A DNA stretch of 64,000 nucleotides from Plecoglossus altivelis (Eukaryota > Chordata > Actinopteri > Osmeriformes > Plecoglossidae). The translations under genes were made by a program, and so were the position numbers. The stretch is taken from positions 9,513,461-9,577,460 of the forward strand of contig BROE01000020.1 of assembly GCA_036571765.1 (NCBI GenBank). Reading direction: 5' to 3'. The notes beneath the pieces are model-generated. The model was not told the DNA's origin, ran no database searches, and saw only the letters and a program-made list of their open reading frames with translations. Of the stretch, positions 25,101 through 37,100 are shown in pieces. Numbering within the stretch: the stretch's first letter is position 1; each line of letters begins with the position of its first letter.

Positions 25101-27727
25101 TTTTCTCGGTCCAGCTCTGAGGAAGTTCAAACAAAAGGGACTGCACCGCTTGACCCCAGCCAGAACAATAGCAAGTTTCTGCTGGTCACAATGTGGGGCT
25201 TCTCTCTGCTACTCTGCACAGAACAAAAGAGGCCTTCATGGCTCTAGCTTTGCACAACACTTCCCTCAAGCTGAAAACAGAAACGAGGGTGTCAGACAAC
25301 AGAAAACAGTTTTAGTGGAAAGTCTCTTCAAAAACAAACGACATTTGAACATGACTTAGTTAAGCAAACGGTACACTCCCCTTTCGCGCTACAAGTTTGC
25401 TAAAGTATTCGGTATATTCCACAGTGAGCTCTAACCGACCACAGAGCAGGGCCGCTGTGTGCTGTGTCTTATGATATACACAACACAGCTGTTCCCAAGG
25501 CAGTAAAGGTGGAGTCTTCTGATTGATGGCCAGGGTGCGGTCGGCTCACATGGGACGGTGAAGCGTCGACGTCCTTGCAGAGCGTCTGTATTGAACGCTG
25601 ATGGATTCTCATGTAAAACACATTGTTTCGGTCTGATCACCGATTACAGTGGAAGGTGTTGGGATGATGTCATGTAGCAGAGGGTGTTCAGGGGCTGAGC
25701 TGTGCTGGCTTGTTATCAGAGAGGTGGCACTTCTCAGGCTAGCCGTACATCCAGGCCAGCAGGGTGGTGTTAGGTTTCCTGCTGCACTTAGCCTTATCAC
25801 CGAACTGAACACTTCCACACGAATACACCCTCTCTCTCGCCTCAATGACAGGGGTGATGATGACAAAGACAGGGCAAGGTAAAATTTAAAGGCAATTGTG
25901 TAAGTGTAGTAGGATGTGTTAAGTCATGTGTCTGTGTCAGACTCACTCACACACAGTATCAACGATTGGGTTATGGCCTCATTGAGCAAACATTCAATCT
26001 AGCGTGACAGCAGAGTAATCAGAGAAAAGATCTTGCGTTTCCTTATAATAGTGATCTTGGTGTGATGCAGACTGACTTTAAACTTAACTATATGAGGAGT
26101 GAGGCTCCACCCAAGATGGAAGTATATATGACTAATCAACTCAAAGTCTTTATCTTTGGGAGTTAAATACAGTACACACTCTCAACCAGTTTAGCTCTTG
26201 AGAAAATACAGTAGCCCTACTGTACAAACCCTCTTTAGGTTCAGTAATGCGGAGTTAGGGAAGTTAAATGGTATGAAGTACTACAGAACAGCTTCCAGTG
26301 AATCACAAGACCATCCTAACTGCTATGACCCATTCGATACAACCTACATTTTAACTTTCCAACTTGTCCGTTCTTGTGCATGTGTGTGCAACTACTGTAT
26401 GTGTATATGTGTACGTGCGTATATGCGTGTGTGTGTGTATGTGAGTAATGTGCAATCCAGCAATCAAAAATGAGACCAACTAGGTTCCAGTTGGTGTCAT
26501 CTGCCCCAGTTTCCTGTTTTGTCATCCCAGTCACAGCAACAAACACAAGGTCACGTCCACAACCTCCAACCTGCCAGGACATCCAGCCGGTGAGTCAGCT
26601 GGGTGGGCGAGAGGGGGTGGAGGAACAGCAGCGGCACAGGCAGACAGGCAACAGACAGCAGGGTGGGGGCTGTGGGACTGACCTCCACGGATGCCTTCCA
26701 GGGGGTAGAAGAAGGCCACCAGCAGGTTCATGAGCACGGCCAGGTTGAAGGAGATGTTGCTCCAGAAAGACATGTTCCTGGAGCACCAGTACAGGATAGG
26801 CTGAGCTGTAAGGGGGAGGGGCGGGGGGGTTACCAGGACAACAACAGTGAAGGAACAGTCAAACACATGCAGTAACAGCACGCATGATCCACACCTCACA
26901 GCATGCTTTCAGGACTGCTGTGGCACAGCACCAGGAAACACTGCAGTCCTTAAAACTTTAACCAGGGTCCAAAGAGCGCGTCCCAGGATATGAGCGTACA
27001 GCACATATACGTACCACTGCTCAAACATTCCAAGAGGGATTTTCCAGTGAATACAACATGCGCAGGTTTTAAAACTGTACATCATATTGTGTTCTAACAC
27101 TGACTACAGTCATAAACCACCAGGCGTGTGTAAAATTTCGAAGATACTGTAGCTACACTAATTAGCCTATGAGGATAAATGAAGTTGAAAGTTAGAGATG
27201 TATTTAATTAGCGTATGATCCAGTCTTTAGACTGTTTCTCTATGGTGTGTATTGGGACAGCCTGGTGGTCTATATCTACGCCTGTGACAACATGGAACTG
27301 GACATGAAGCTTCTGCCTTGTTTGATTCGGGTTTTTTCTTCCAATTCAGACCTTGTTTAAGCCCCAGTCAGACTGCTCCCAATGCACATGTATGTACAGT
27401 CTCAACAGGGGTTTGCACTTGCAGATTGACATTTTTTTTTTCATTTTTTTTTTTCAATCAGCCTGAAATCTGTTTCAGATGGATAAAAGTGAACATCATT
27501 CTGAGGAAAAGACTACAATCTGTCCAAAGACAAGATTATGCCAGTCCTTTTGGAGGGTTCAAATTCAGGCCAATCAACAAAGCAAAAACTTGACCTATTG
27601 CATAAGAAAACATCAGGCTTGCGCAAATTGGCAGATGTCAATCCAGTGAGAAGATTATGATGAGTGTCGTAACCGTCCGGTCCAGTCTCAAACAAGCACA
27701 CATGCTACCCACATAGCTAAGGTCAGT

Positions 27728-27813
<86 letters not shown>

Positions 27814-29540
27814 GGGAGTGGAAGGGGGGGGTGGGAGAGGTCATGGTCTGGGTTATTTATGAGAAAGGGGAACTGAGGGTGGGGACTTTCAGGAACACAA
27901 GCCAGTCATGTCTTGAGGTTAGCACCGCTGGAACAACGCCTGCAGTGCTGATTCATTCAGATAGGAGGAGGGGCTGCTGTCACGTGTGGACACACAGAAG
28001 TGACTACCTCCAACAGAGCCCACACAGAGACCGGCCAAAACACTAGTCAACAACAAGACGAATAAAGACCATCGGCCTCACTGCGTTCACTTCTGGGCTG
28101 CTGGAGAGAGGGAGGGAGGGATGGAAGTGGGGAGGGAGGTGGGGAGGGAGGTGGCGTCGGAGGTGAGGAGGGAGGGAGGGATGGAGGTGGGGAGGGAAGG
28201 AGGTGAGGAGGGAGGTATGCAGGGAGGTGAGGAGGGAGGGATGGATGGAGATGGGGAGGGATGGAGGTGGGGAGGGAGGGATGGATGGAGGTGGGGAGGG
28301 ATGGAGGTAGGGAGGGATTCTGGGGAGTGTCCAATGACACGTCTACGTGACAGAGGGATGATTTAGGTGGACTGCTGAAACGTTGACCTCCCTCATGATG
28401 CAGGAACATGAGGCCAGGGTTTCAAATTGGGTTTCCAAATATCTCCCAGAAGGCTCCTCCTCCTCTGAAATCCTGCGGCGTCACGCCCCCTAATGATCCC
28501 TTGGACTACTTTGCGTTGCCGTTATCCCAAGCAGATCACCACTCTGCTGCCAACAATAGTTGAACTAACCTGTCCCCTCCAACTGAGTTCCTGGCATTAG
28601 TGAGATTCAACCTGGGAACCACAAGGGACTTCAAATCCCATAAGAGCCAGGGACAGGATGGTCTCCACAGGCCCTATTCTCAGACAGCTCAGCCTGTCAT
28701 CCAGCTATCTATACCTCTTCCCACCCAGACCAAACATTCCCTCAGTCTCTCCTCGTCCCCTGAGCACGTCTGCAAACAGGTCGCACACGCACACAGGGTC
28801 AGCTCAGACAAGTAAACAAGTCAGCAACTCTCCCCATCGTTGGCAGTGTGTGTGTGTGTGTGTGTGTGCGTGCGTGTGACGGACACACAGAACAGTTCTC
28901 AAATGTCCGGCAGTAGACAAGTTTCGGAAGTAAGACAGCCCAGGAACGGTGGCTGCCTTCCCGACAAGACAGTGGTTTATGTGTGGGACTGAGTCGGCCA
29001 TTCAAACATACCATCATGGGAAGGTTCAAAACCAACATTCCCAATACCTCCCTACCTCCTGCCAACATATCCTAATACAGTATACAGTTATCTTAGCCCT
29101 TAATATTATATGACACATTGTAAAACAACCAGTTTACATGTCCTCTCCCCTGGCCTCCCTTCAGAGTTGGTAATAAGGTAGACGCTCCCAGGACATGACC
29201 TTTGACCTGGGAGGGCTGGGGGAGGGGTGGTGGGGGAACAGGGAGGATGCAGGGGGGAGGGCGTGTAAATCAGGTCCTATATATAGAGAGGTAAGGAAAG
29301 GGACGCACAGGGAACCGTGTTTGCGTTACCAGTAGCCTCTTGAGTACCTCGCAGCTTCTTCTGCCAATTCATCTCGTTGAAAAGGTCCTCGGAGCGCAGG
29401 AAGAAGTCATTGATCTTGCTGCCCTGCTCGTCGCGCTCCGTGGTGTAGTACACGCGCAGCTTGGACTCGTTGGTGAGGAACTCGCAGATGTTTGGTACAG
29501 GGAAGACTATCTGCTCCATGGTGCGATCCAGCCGCACAAT
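13657..29540 (-). CDS. itpr1: itpr1 exons 46-56: transmembrane channel and C-terminal tail
   Basis: Exons 29348-29540, 26683-26805, 23161-23336, 22604-22768, 22325-22514, 21899-21991, 21057-21205, 20660-20825, 19666-19826, 15304-15465 and 13657-13743. Six transmembrane helices are visible: [15 protein letters not shown] (exon 47), [14 protein letters not shown] and the following [16 protein letters not shown] (48), [18 protein letters not shown] (49), [17 protein letters not shown] (50) and [20 protein letters not shown] (53). The selectivity filter GGGVGD is in exon 52. Exon 51 is the variable luminal loop (ESGENC). The CFICG...[11 protein letters not shown] zinc-finger linker spans exons 53-54. 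Exon 55 is the coiled coil that holds the tetramer ([19 protein letters not shown]) and exon 56 ends [10 protein letters not shown]. All pore residues look intact. The exon 52 donor is a weak GAG|GTCTGG. Confidence 0.97.
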
Positions 29541-31023
29541 CTGGACACAACCACAGCACTGTCCGTCACAGACCCCCCTCTCTCTCGCTCTCTTCTTATC
29601 TCTCTCTCTCGCTCTCTCTTTCTCTTGCTATCTCTCTCGCTCTCCCTTTCTCTCTCTCTGGAGCTCCAGGCCCTGGGCCGACTACACCCAAAACACTACA
29701 GTTATTGCTGTTTGGATGGGTGAAGCTGTAGCCAAACACCATTGTGTGGACGAACTACAGTTTACTCTGACCCTTCTTAATCACGAGGAGTGTCAACAGT
29801 TGTTCGGCTGGGTGGGCTTGTTCTCTGTTGGTTCTGGGCAGCACATGGTTTTCTTATTTGAGCAACTCTTCCTACTTTGAGGTTTTCAGCATTGTAAACT
29901 AACAGCATTCTTTGGCGCCTTAGCACACATCAGAACACGTGCAAACATGCCACGGGCGCATGTCATTTTCAAACACTAACAAAACAAGGAGTCTCATGAA
30001 GCAGGCCAAGAAAAAAAACTGTATGACTGTCACATGCTCAGAGTAAGCGATCAACAACATGTTACAGTACATCCACAGTTAACCTGAGGGGAATTGTTTC
30101 AAAGTGAAAATCAAGCTGGTCCCAGTTCCAAACCAGTGACGGCAGAGGAGACTAGAAGAATCCCAGCCCAGATGGCGGGGGGGGCCTGAGACACGCGGGC
30201 TGAGAAACTGACCTCGATCTGGGCCGTGTGCTTAGCATAAAACTCGAGGGCCTCTTCCCCCTCTCCGTAGATCCCTCCTGGCTTCAGCATGGCCTGCAGC
30301 TCCTTGTTATGGCGGGCCAACTGAAACACACATATACACATTCTCTGATGAGGACAGGTGGCCGGCCAATGGGATTGGGCTCGTTTACGGAGTCTACAGT
30401 CCTACAATCTTCCAGCAGTTGCCTGTGGTGAGTTGGTAGTAGAAGGTAGAGGTAGACTATATCAGGAGTGAGGAGTCTGGCAACAGAGCACTTCAAACCT
30501 GCAGTCCACCACAGCACAGCGTGTGTCTCAAGTTATCTGTGTAGGACTGATAGCCGGATTCACAGCGCTCAGTTTGCTGCATGGCATGTCTCTGCATCAG
30601 CAATGCCACTTGCGTAAGCGACACAGGGACGGTGTTGGGAGAGGACACGTGGAGGAGAGCTGTCCCCTCTGCAGGAGGTACTCAGGGTGCAGAAGAAGAG
30701 GAGGGGGCAGCTTGGATGTAACAGCTCAATTTTGAGGACATGTATGTGTTGATGCAAGGGCAGGTGGGTGCGGCCGCTCCTATGGTGACGGTCGCCTCGG
30801 CAGCTCACCTGATGGGCCAGGATGTAGATGTTGTGGCCGACGTTGCGCGGGGAGGCCGAGTGCTCTTCCTCCCCTCCTTCCTCATCATCAGGCTCCTGGA
30901 CCTCCACCTCCCCCTGCATGTAGGCCTTCTTAATCACCTCCACCTGTCACAATGCAGACGGCCAGAGAATCCAATCATTATGACTGTGTGCTGTACGATC
31001 CACAGGGGCTGTGTACTGCTGAT

Positions 31024-31113
<90 letters not shown>

Positions 31114-34100
31114 GGATGGAACGGGGTTGGGTGAATCGAATGACGTATCCAGCCAGCCACCATTGTTGTAAAACTTCACACAGGAATACAATAACCCGTC
31201 TGTAACGATGCTGGCAGTTGGCCTCTTGTCAATTGTCAAGCCATCAAGGAATAAACCTAAGTACGCCGAGGTACAGAGAGTTCTGATTGTGGGTAAACGT
31301 AGACAAACATTACGTTAAAAAAAATCTGTCCCGCATTGGCCATCAGAGTGGTGTAGTGACTTGTCATCGGAGTGGTTCCTGGAATGTCACCTGCTACCCA
31401 CTCACCAGCTCCTTAGGCCTCATGTTGTACAGGATCCTCTCTGCGTTCTCGCTGTCATGGCGACTCTCCATGATGGCCAGCAGAAGTTTGGAGGCATTGT
31501 TCTAGAAGCAGAGCACAGGAGGTTCTAGACAGGACAAGAAGGCCACAAGATGCTGAAATGAAGAGAGTAACACAACTCGTATCTTGACTTGACCCAAGGT
31601 TTCAACGTCACCTTGAGCTCCAGGACCAAGTCCATCCTCTTCTTCCCAAGTGGGTTGATGTCATTGAGAATTAGAGCGATGATGATGTCGATACCGTTGC
31701 ATTCATGAGTGGCAATACAGTTCTGTAGGGGAACACACATGGTGAGAACCACTTTGGGAGAGGTGTCAACTCCAAATATAGCACCACTTGGAATACTGAG
31801 CCACACAAAGTGTCAGCGTGGGCTTCCTCTCCAGAGCTGGGCTCTCAGAGGCCTGTTGTTCCTAGAGAGCTGCAGAGTCCAAGCCTGTCAGACGCGCAGG
31901 CCTCACACCTGACCCCCCCGCCCTTCTGTAGCACTGCAACAGGAACAGAGGGTGCCGCCATCATGTGACAGCGAAACCAAACAACACTTCTCCTCCTAAA
32001 GAACAAACATGGGCAGGGTGCCCTGAGGAGGAGCAGAGGAGGCAGGCTGTGCCAAAAGCAGCCGTCAGGCCGGATACTCTGTAAATACTGCTGCTTACTC
32101 TACACACACTCACACACGCATGAACACAAACGGGTCAAATGACAGCATCAGGCGCGCAGCGTACAGCGCACGAGCGCTTTGTGCCGAGAAAACTGCGATG
32201 ACGATACAACATTCTATTGCGTTCTATATGGTATCATGGTCTTGGAGAGACGATCCTGTTCTGGATCAGAGTGTGTGTGTCTCTTCACCTGGTTCTCACG
32301 GCAGGTGAATCAGTGTCGGTGTGTCTCCTCACCTGGTTCTCATGGCAGGTGGATCAGTGTGTGTGTGTCTCCTCACCTGGTTCTCACGGCAGGTGAATCA
32401 GTGTCGGTGTGTCTCCTCACCTGGTTCTCACGGCAGGTGGATCAGTGTGTGTGTGTCTCCTCACCTGGTTCTCATGGCAGGTGGATCAGTGTGTGTGTGT
32501 CTCCTCACCTGGTTCTCATGGCAGGTGGTTCAGTGTGTGTCTGTGTGTCTCCTCACCTGGTTCTCATGGCAGGTGGATAAGTGTGTGTGTGTGCGTGTGT
32601 CTCCTCACCTGGTTCCCATGGCAGGTGGATCAGTGTGTGTGTGTCTCCTCACCTGGTTCTCGTGGCAGGGTCCCTGGCAGTACTCAGTCAGGCTCTCTAC
32701 GGTCTGGTTGATCAGGCCCACGTTCTTCTCGTTGATGTAGAGGCCCAGCAGGCCCAGCCCCCCGGTGGTGCTGCCGCAGATGCAGTCCAGGAACTGCAGA
32801 GTCTCACACACCAGGTTGTAGCTGTTCTTGTTGTTCTGACAGCGCAGGAAGTTCTACATGTGATGGAGAGGGAAGACCGAACCATACTGTGACTCCTGTC
32901 ACCCTGAAGCACACTGGAGTAGCCACAGAGTACCGCTGGAAAGTCAAATGTTCACATTTCTAAAGACTCAAAGTGAGTCGAGTTCTGTCAGACAGATGTG
33001 TGTGAGTGTGAGAAATTGCTACTCCACGCAGGATCACTTATACTCTATTTTATTGTTCTCCTGGGTGCTAGAAGAAGGGCAAGACAAACTGGGAACATTC
33101 TGGGAGAGAGCAAGACAACACAATGGGATGGATCTTCACCATCTTAACATAGTCCAGCCAAAGGCTTGAACTGAGACCGTCAATGTGTTTGGATTACTCG
33201 GTGACGTGTTAGATCTTCAGGAATGTTTCTAAACATCTCAACAAGATTAGTACATGCTTATCTTGCTGTGTGGTTGGATTAGGCTCAACAGAAACAAGCC
33301 GTCACACTTCATAATGAGGACACAGGGAACCTCTACCCATCCTCGTGTTCTCTTGGGCTTCTGAAGGAAACGTTTAAGGGGAAGTCGCCTGAGACGCCAG
33401 ACCTCGCCTTTTCCAAACCCCATTTCACTCTTCACTGTGAAACTAGACCCAGTAACCCCCCTCCCACACACACACACAAGGAAACACACACATCACAACG
33501 TCTAACTGATGAGGGCTATTTTCAAAACTGAGGTTTTCATTTCTGTATCATTGTCAGAGTAGAGCCAAAGCAACCTGGGTAAATTCGGCAACTCCCCCCC
33601 CCCCCCCCCCCCTCTCAGCACATTGCTACTAAAAGACCCCTGGTATAGCAGCTGACCTGGAGCTCCCGGTTGTGGTTTTCACAGAGCAGCTGCATGAGTC
33701 GCAGGATGGGCTGCATGATGGTGATGATGACGCTCATCTCGCCCTCCTCCTGACTCTTGTCTGCCGCGATGGCGGCGGGGCCCTCGGCGGCCCCCTGGTG
33801 CTCCTCGGCCTCCGCCTCGCGACGGTAGGTGTTGAAGGCCCTCTTGGTGACTGTGGACGCTTCCACCAGCTGCTCTTTCACCTCCTCGGTCACGACCGCC
33901 GCAGCCACCGCTGGGGTCTCTTTGACTTCAGAGAAATTACAGGGTGAAACGATATGGGTTAATACGATTCCTACTAGGCAAACAAACCGTGTATGCAGAT
34001 AAAGAGAGGACCACAATTGGCTTGACAGTAGATTCCAAAACCTTAAATACATTTTTTAGCAGGTTATTACGTTTGTTTGTCTAGTTTGTCACTTTTTTTA

Positions 34101-37100
34101 TTTAGCTACGTGCTCTGAGCAGCACTCCTCCTTGGAGCTAGTCCCTCCCTCTTTACCTGGCTGTCTAGATGCCTGCTGGTCTAATAGAGGCCAACTGGTC
34201 TAATGGGGGCCTGCTGGTCCAGTAGAGGCCTGCTGGTCAAATGGAGGCCTGCTGGTCTAATGGAGGCCTGCTGGTCCAATAGAGGCCTGCTGGTCCAATA
34301 GAGGCCTGCTGGTCTAATGGGGGCCTGCTGGTCCAATAGAGGCCTGCTGGTCTAATGGGGGCCTGCTGGTTCAATAGAGGCCTGCTGGTCTAATGGGGGC
34401 CTGCTGGTCCAATAGAGGCCTGCTGGTCTAATGGAGGCCTGCTGGTCTAATGGAGGCCTGCTGGTCTAATGGAGGCCAGCTGGTCTAATGGAGGCCTGCT
34501 GGTCTAACCTTTCTTGCGGGAGGGTGCGTCTTTATCAGGAGGCTCCTCCTCCTTCTTTTTGCTGCCCAGGTCGCTGGTGTTGACTGTCACCGTGGCCTTG
34601 ATCTCCTGCTGGGCCAGCTTCATCCGCTCATAGAACACCTTGAAGAACTTCTCAGACTTGTTGTCTCCGGTCAGGCGGCAGAAGAATGAGCGCTGGAGAT
34701 GGAGGGAGAAGACGCGGGAATAGAAACTCACTGAGATTATGGGAGTAATTCATGTGGGGATTTGGACTGGATTTGCATGGCAGGGAACCAAGTTGTGGGT
34801 GAGGCAGTGCTAATGCTTGATTTGCATTTAACAGTTGTAGCAGTCATCTGCTACATCTGTCTCTGCCCGTCGGTCCTTGATCAATGCTCGGTTCCACTGT
34901 ATTTCTCCTTGAGCATTGCATAACAGGACTCTGCTCTCTGCCAGGAAAAAAACACTGGCGTTTCCTTCTCTGCTTCACCGGATTGCACTTAATCTGCTCT
35001 TTGACCCCATAGCAGCAAACTCACAAGTCACACCCATACAAAAACTGTCAGGTGAGCCTGGTGTGTTGACGTTATTTTTCAATGGAAAACATAGGACACA
35101 GCCTTTTAATGATGTAGCTTGTGTCTAGGGAAGCAATGGGACCGCGAGCGCTGCTTCTAAAGCGTGCGGTCGTCAGTGAGGCCTCACATGACACAGTGGG
35201 CTGGATGTGGAGCTGGTGGGGGTTTTTTTTTCATGCTGCCATATCCTGTGCCATTTCTCCCTTGACAATCCTGTCTTACATAAGACCTGTAATGAGCTGA
35301 GTGTTTGAAGGGAGGGCAGAGTACCTCCGCTGAAACACCGTTACATCACCTCAGGAAGGGAGGGGGGGAGGGGGAGGGGTAGGTGGGAGGGAGGGAGGAA
35401 GGGGGGAAAATCCTGCCCCACTTTTTAGCGCCAGAGCAGCACGGAGNGGGAGAGAGAGATGGAAGGACATGAGCACAGTTCAAACACAGTCCAGCGGTAC
35501 AGCACTGAATCCATATACAACAAAGAGGGATCAAAGCCTACTGACTATCCAGAACGTTCATGCATGGAGAGCGGTCACAGATGACCTGTTGATCTCAAGC
35601 TCAAACCCTGACTGTGACGGGTGAAATCCAAGCTGTTGTCTTAATTCATCTATGCAACATTACACGGGCAGCAGGGAGTATAAACAAGAAAACAGCCAGC
35701 TAATCCAACCTTGTTGACAACAACCTTCCTTGATAGCAATCAGATCAGGAGTCAGGAGAGATTATGCAAGCAGGCAGACAGCCCCAGGCAGTTACTGACT
35801 CCAGGAAAGCAAGTTTATAACATTAGTAGGTTCCATTGAGCAACCCTCATGACTGTGGTCATAACCAAGTAATTCCATCTCCAATCAGTTAGACGACCAT
35901 AATTACATCAACACCTGACTGCCATATGACAATGTGGACAAAACAAGTACATGAGAGAAGCCGCAGGCCATAAGAACAGCTAGGGTTTAGAGTGCAAACA
36001 CTATGCAGGAAGTGAGCCTGCTGTTTGGAATGGCCGACACAGCACACGTAGACAGCTTATGTCACCTTCTGTTGGTTTTCAACGTTCTTGGCTTCCAGAG
36101 AGCTGCATGTTGTTATTTCAGGCAATCTCACGCAGCACTATCACGAGTTTGAATAGAAACGAGTACCTGGCGCAAGTGCTGCAAAGCAACTGTTGCGTTG
36201 GCCCTCACTATGGCTTTGGTGAGCTTATCAGTGACTACCGTACGCACCAATAGGCTGATTCATCCTTTCTAGGAAAAGGGGAGCTTTTTCTGATGAGGCA
36301 GCTTAGCCTCTGCAGAGTCCACTGGGGAAACAGAAGCCAGAGGCCCTGTCTTGGCCTGGCTGTGGGAGCTGTGTACAGTAGGCTGCAGCCCAGCCTGGGC
36401 CTCCCTCCAGGGGCTCTCATGCAGGAAGGAAGCACGGTCCTCTAGCAGAACAAGTCCATTACAAACTCCACCCACTCCATCCCCCCCCCCCTAAAAGCGC
36501 TCACCCCCCCACCCCTGAACACCCCTTAGCCACTATCTTGGCTGCTGGCATCAACAAGGGTGGGTTATGTAAGATCTATTTATACTGCTCCCTCCCTCCC
36601 TCTCTCTCTCTCTCTCCCTCCCAGCCTCCCTCCCTCCTGACACCTCAGAGTGACAGAGCCATCCCAGTTAGCGCAGAATGGCTGAGTCGTGCCCACTGCG
36701 CCGGTAACCACGGAGACCCGCTCTCAGGCGAAACAGACGCAGATGGGATCTCTAGGGGAGAGTGGTAACACCTCGCTGTACTGGGACCACCACCTAACCA
36801 GTCCTTTACCTTGTCACTGCTATTGATGGCGCCAAATCATGGAGCGATAAGGACAGCTCGCATGTGCTACAGCAGTGAGATGTCATGGGATGCTAATGGC
36901 AATTCAGAAAGATTGCCACTCGCATGGAAATCAAGCTGTTACGGTGCAGGCTAGGAGCACTCATCCATAACGTAAATGTTAAGGTAGAGCGCGTGCTACT
37001 CTGGCCCGTTCTCAGTTCAAATCAAGTAACAGTTGAGAAACAGCGTTTATGGGCGGTCTAGGGAGGTGGCTGAAGTGAACCTGAGGCAGCAGCAGGAGTA

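Larger units (their letters stand above)
26806..29347 (-). other. itpr1 intron between exons 46 and 47
   Basis: 2.5 kb intron holding the long poly-G tract (27728-27811), a purine-rich minisatellite (28105-28320) and a GT run (28847-28878). No coding or RNA feature was recognised. Confidence 0.6.

Noticed and set aside
32281..32661. Regular repeats with spacers resembling a CRISPR array
   Set aside because: The units are continuous tandem copies with no unique spacers, and the DNA is vertebrate.
32179..32740. Plus-strand frames rich in HLVL and CVC repeats
   Set aside because: They are the reverse of the exon-plus-donor array; the repeats explain them.
36988..37030. GGTAGAGC ... AGTTCAAATC, tRNA-like pieces on the plus strand
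   Set aside because: The box A half is incomplete and no cloverleaf can be drawn; kept as too weak for a SINE or tRNA call.
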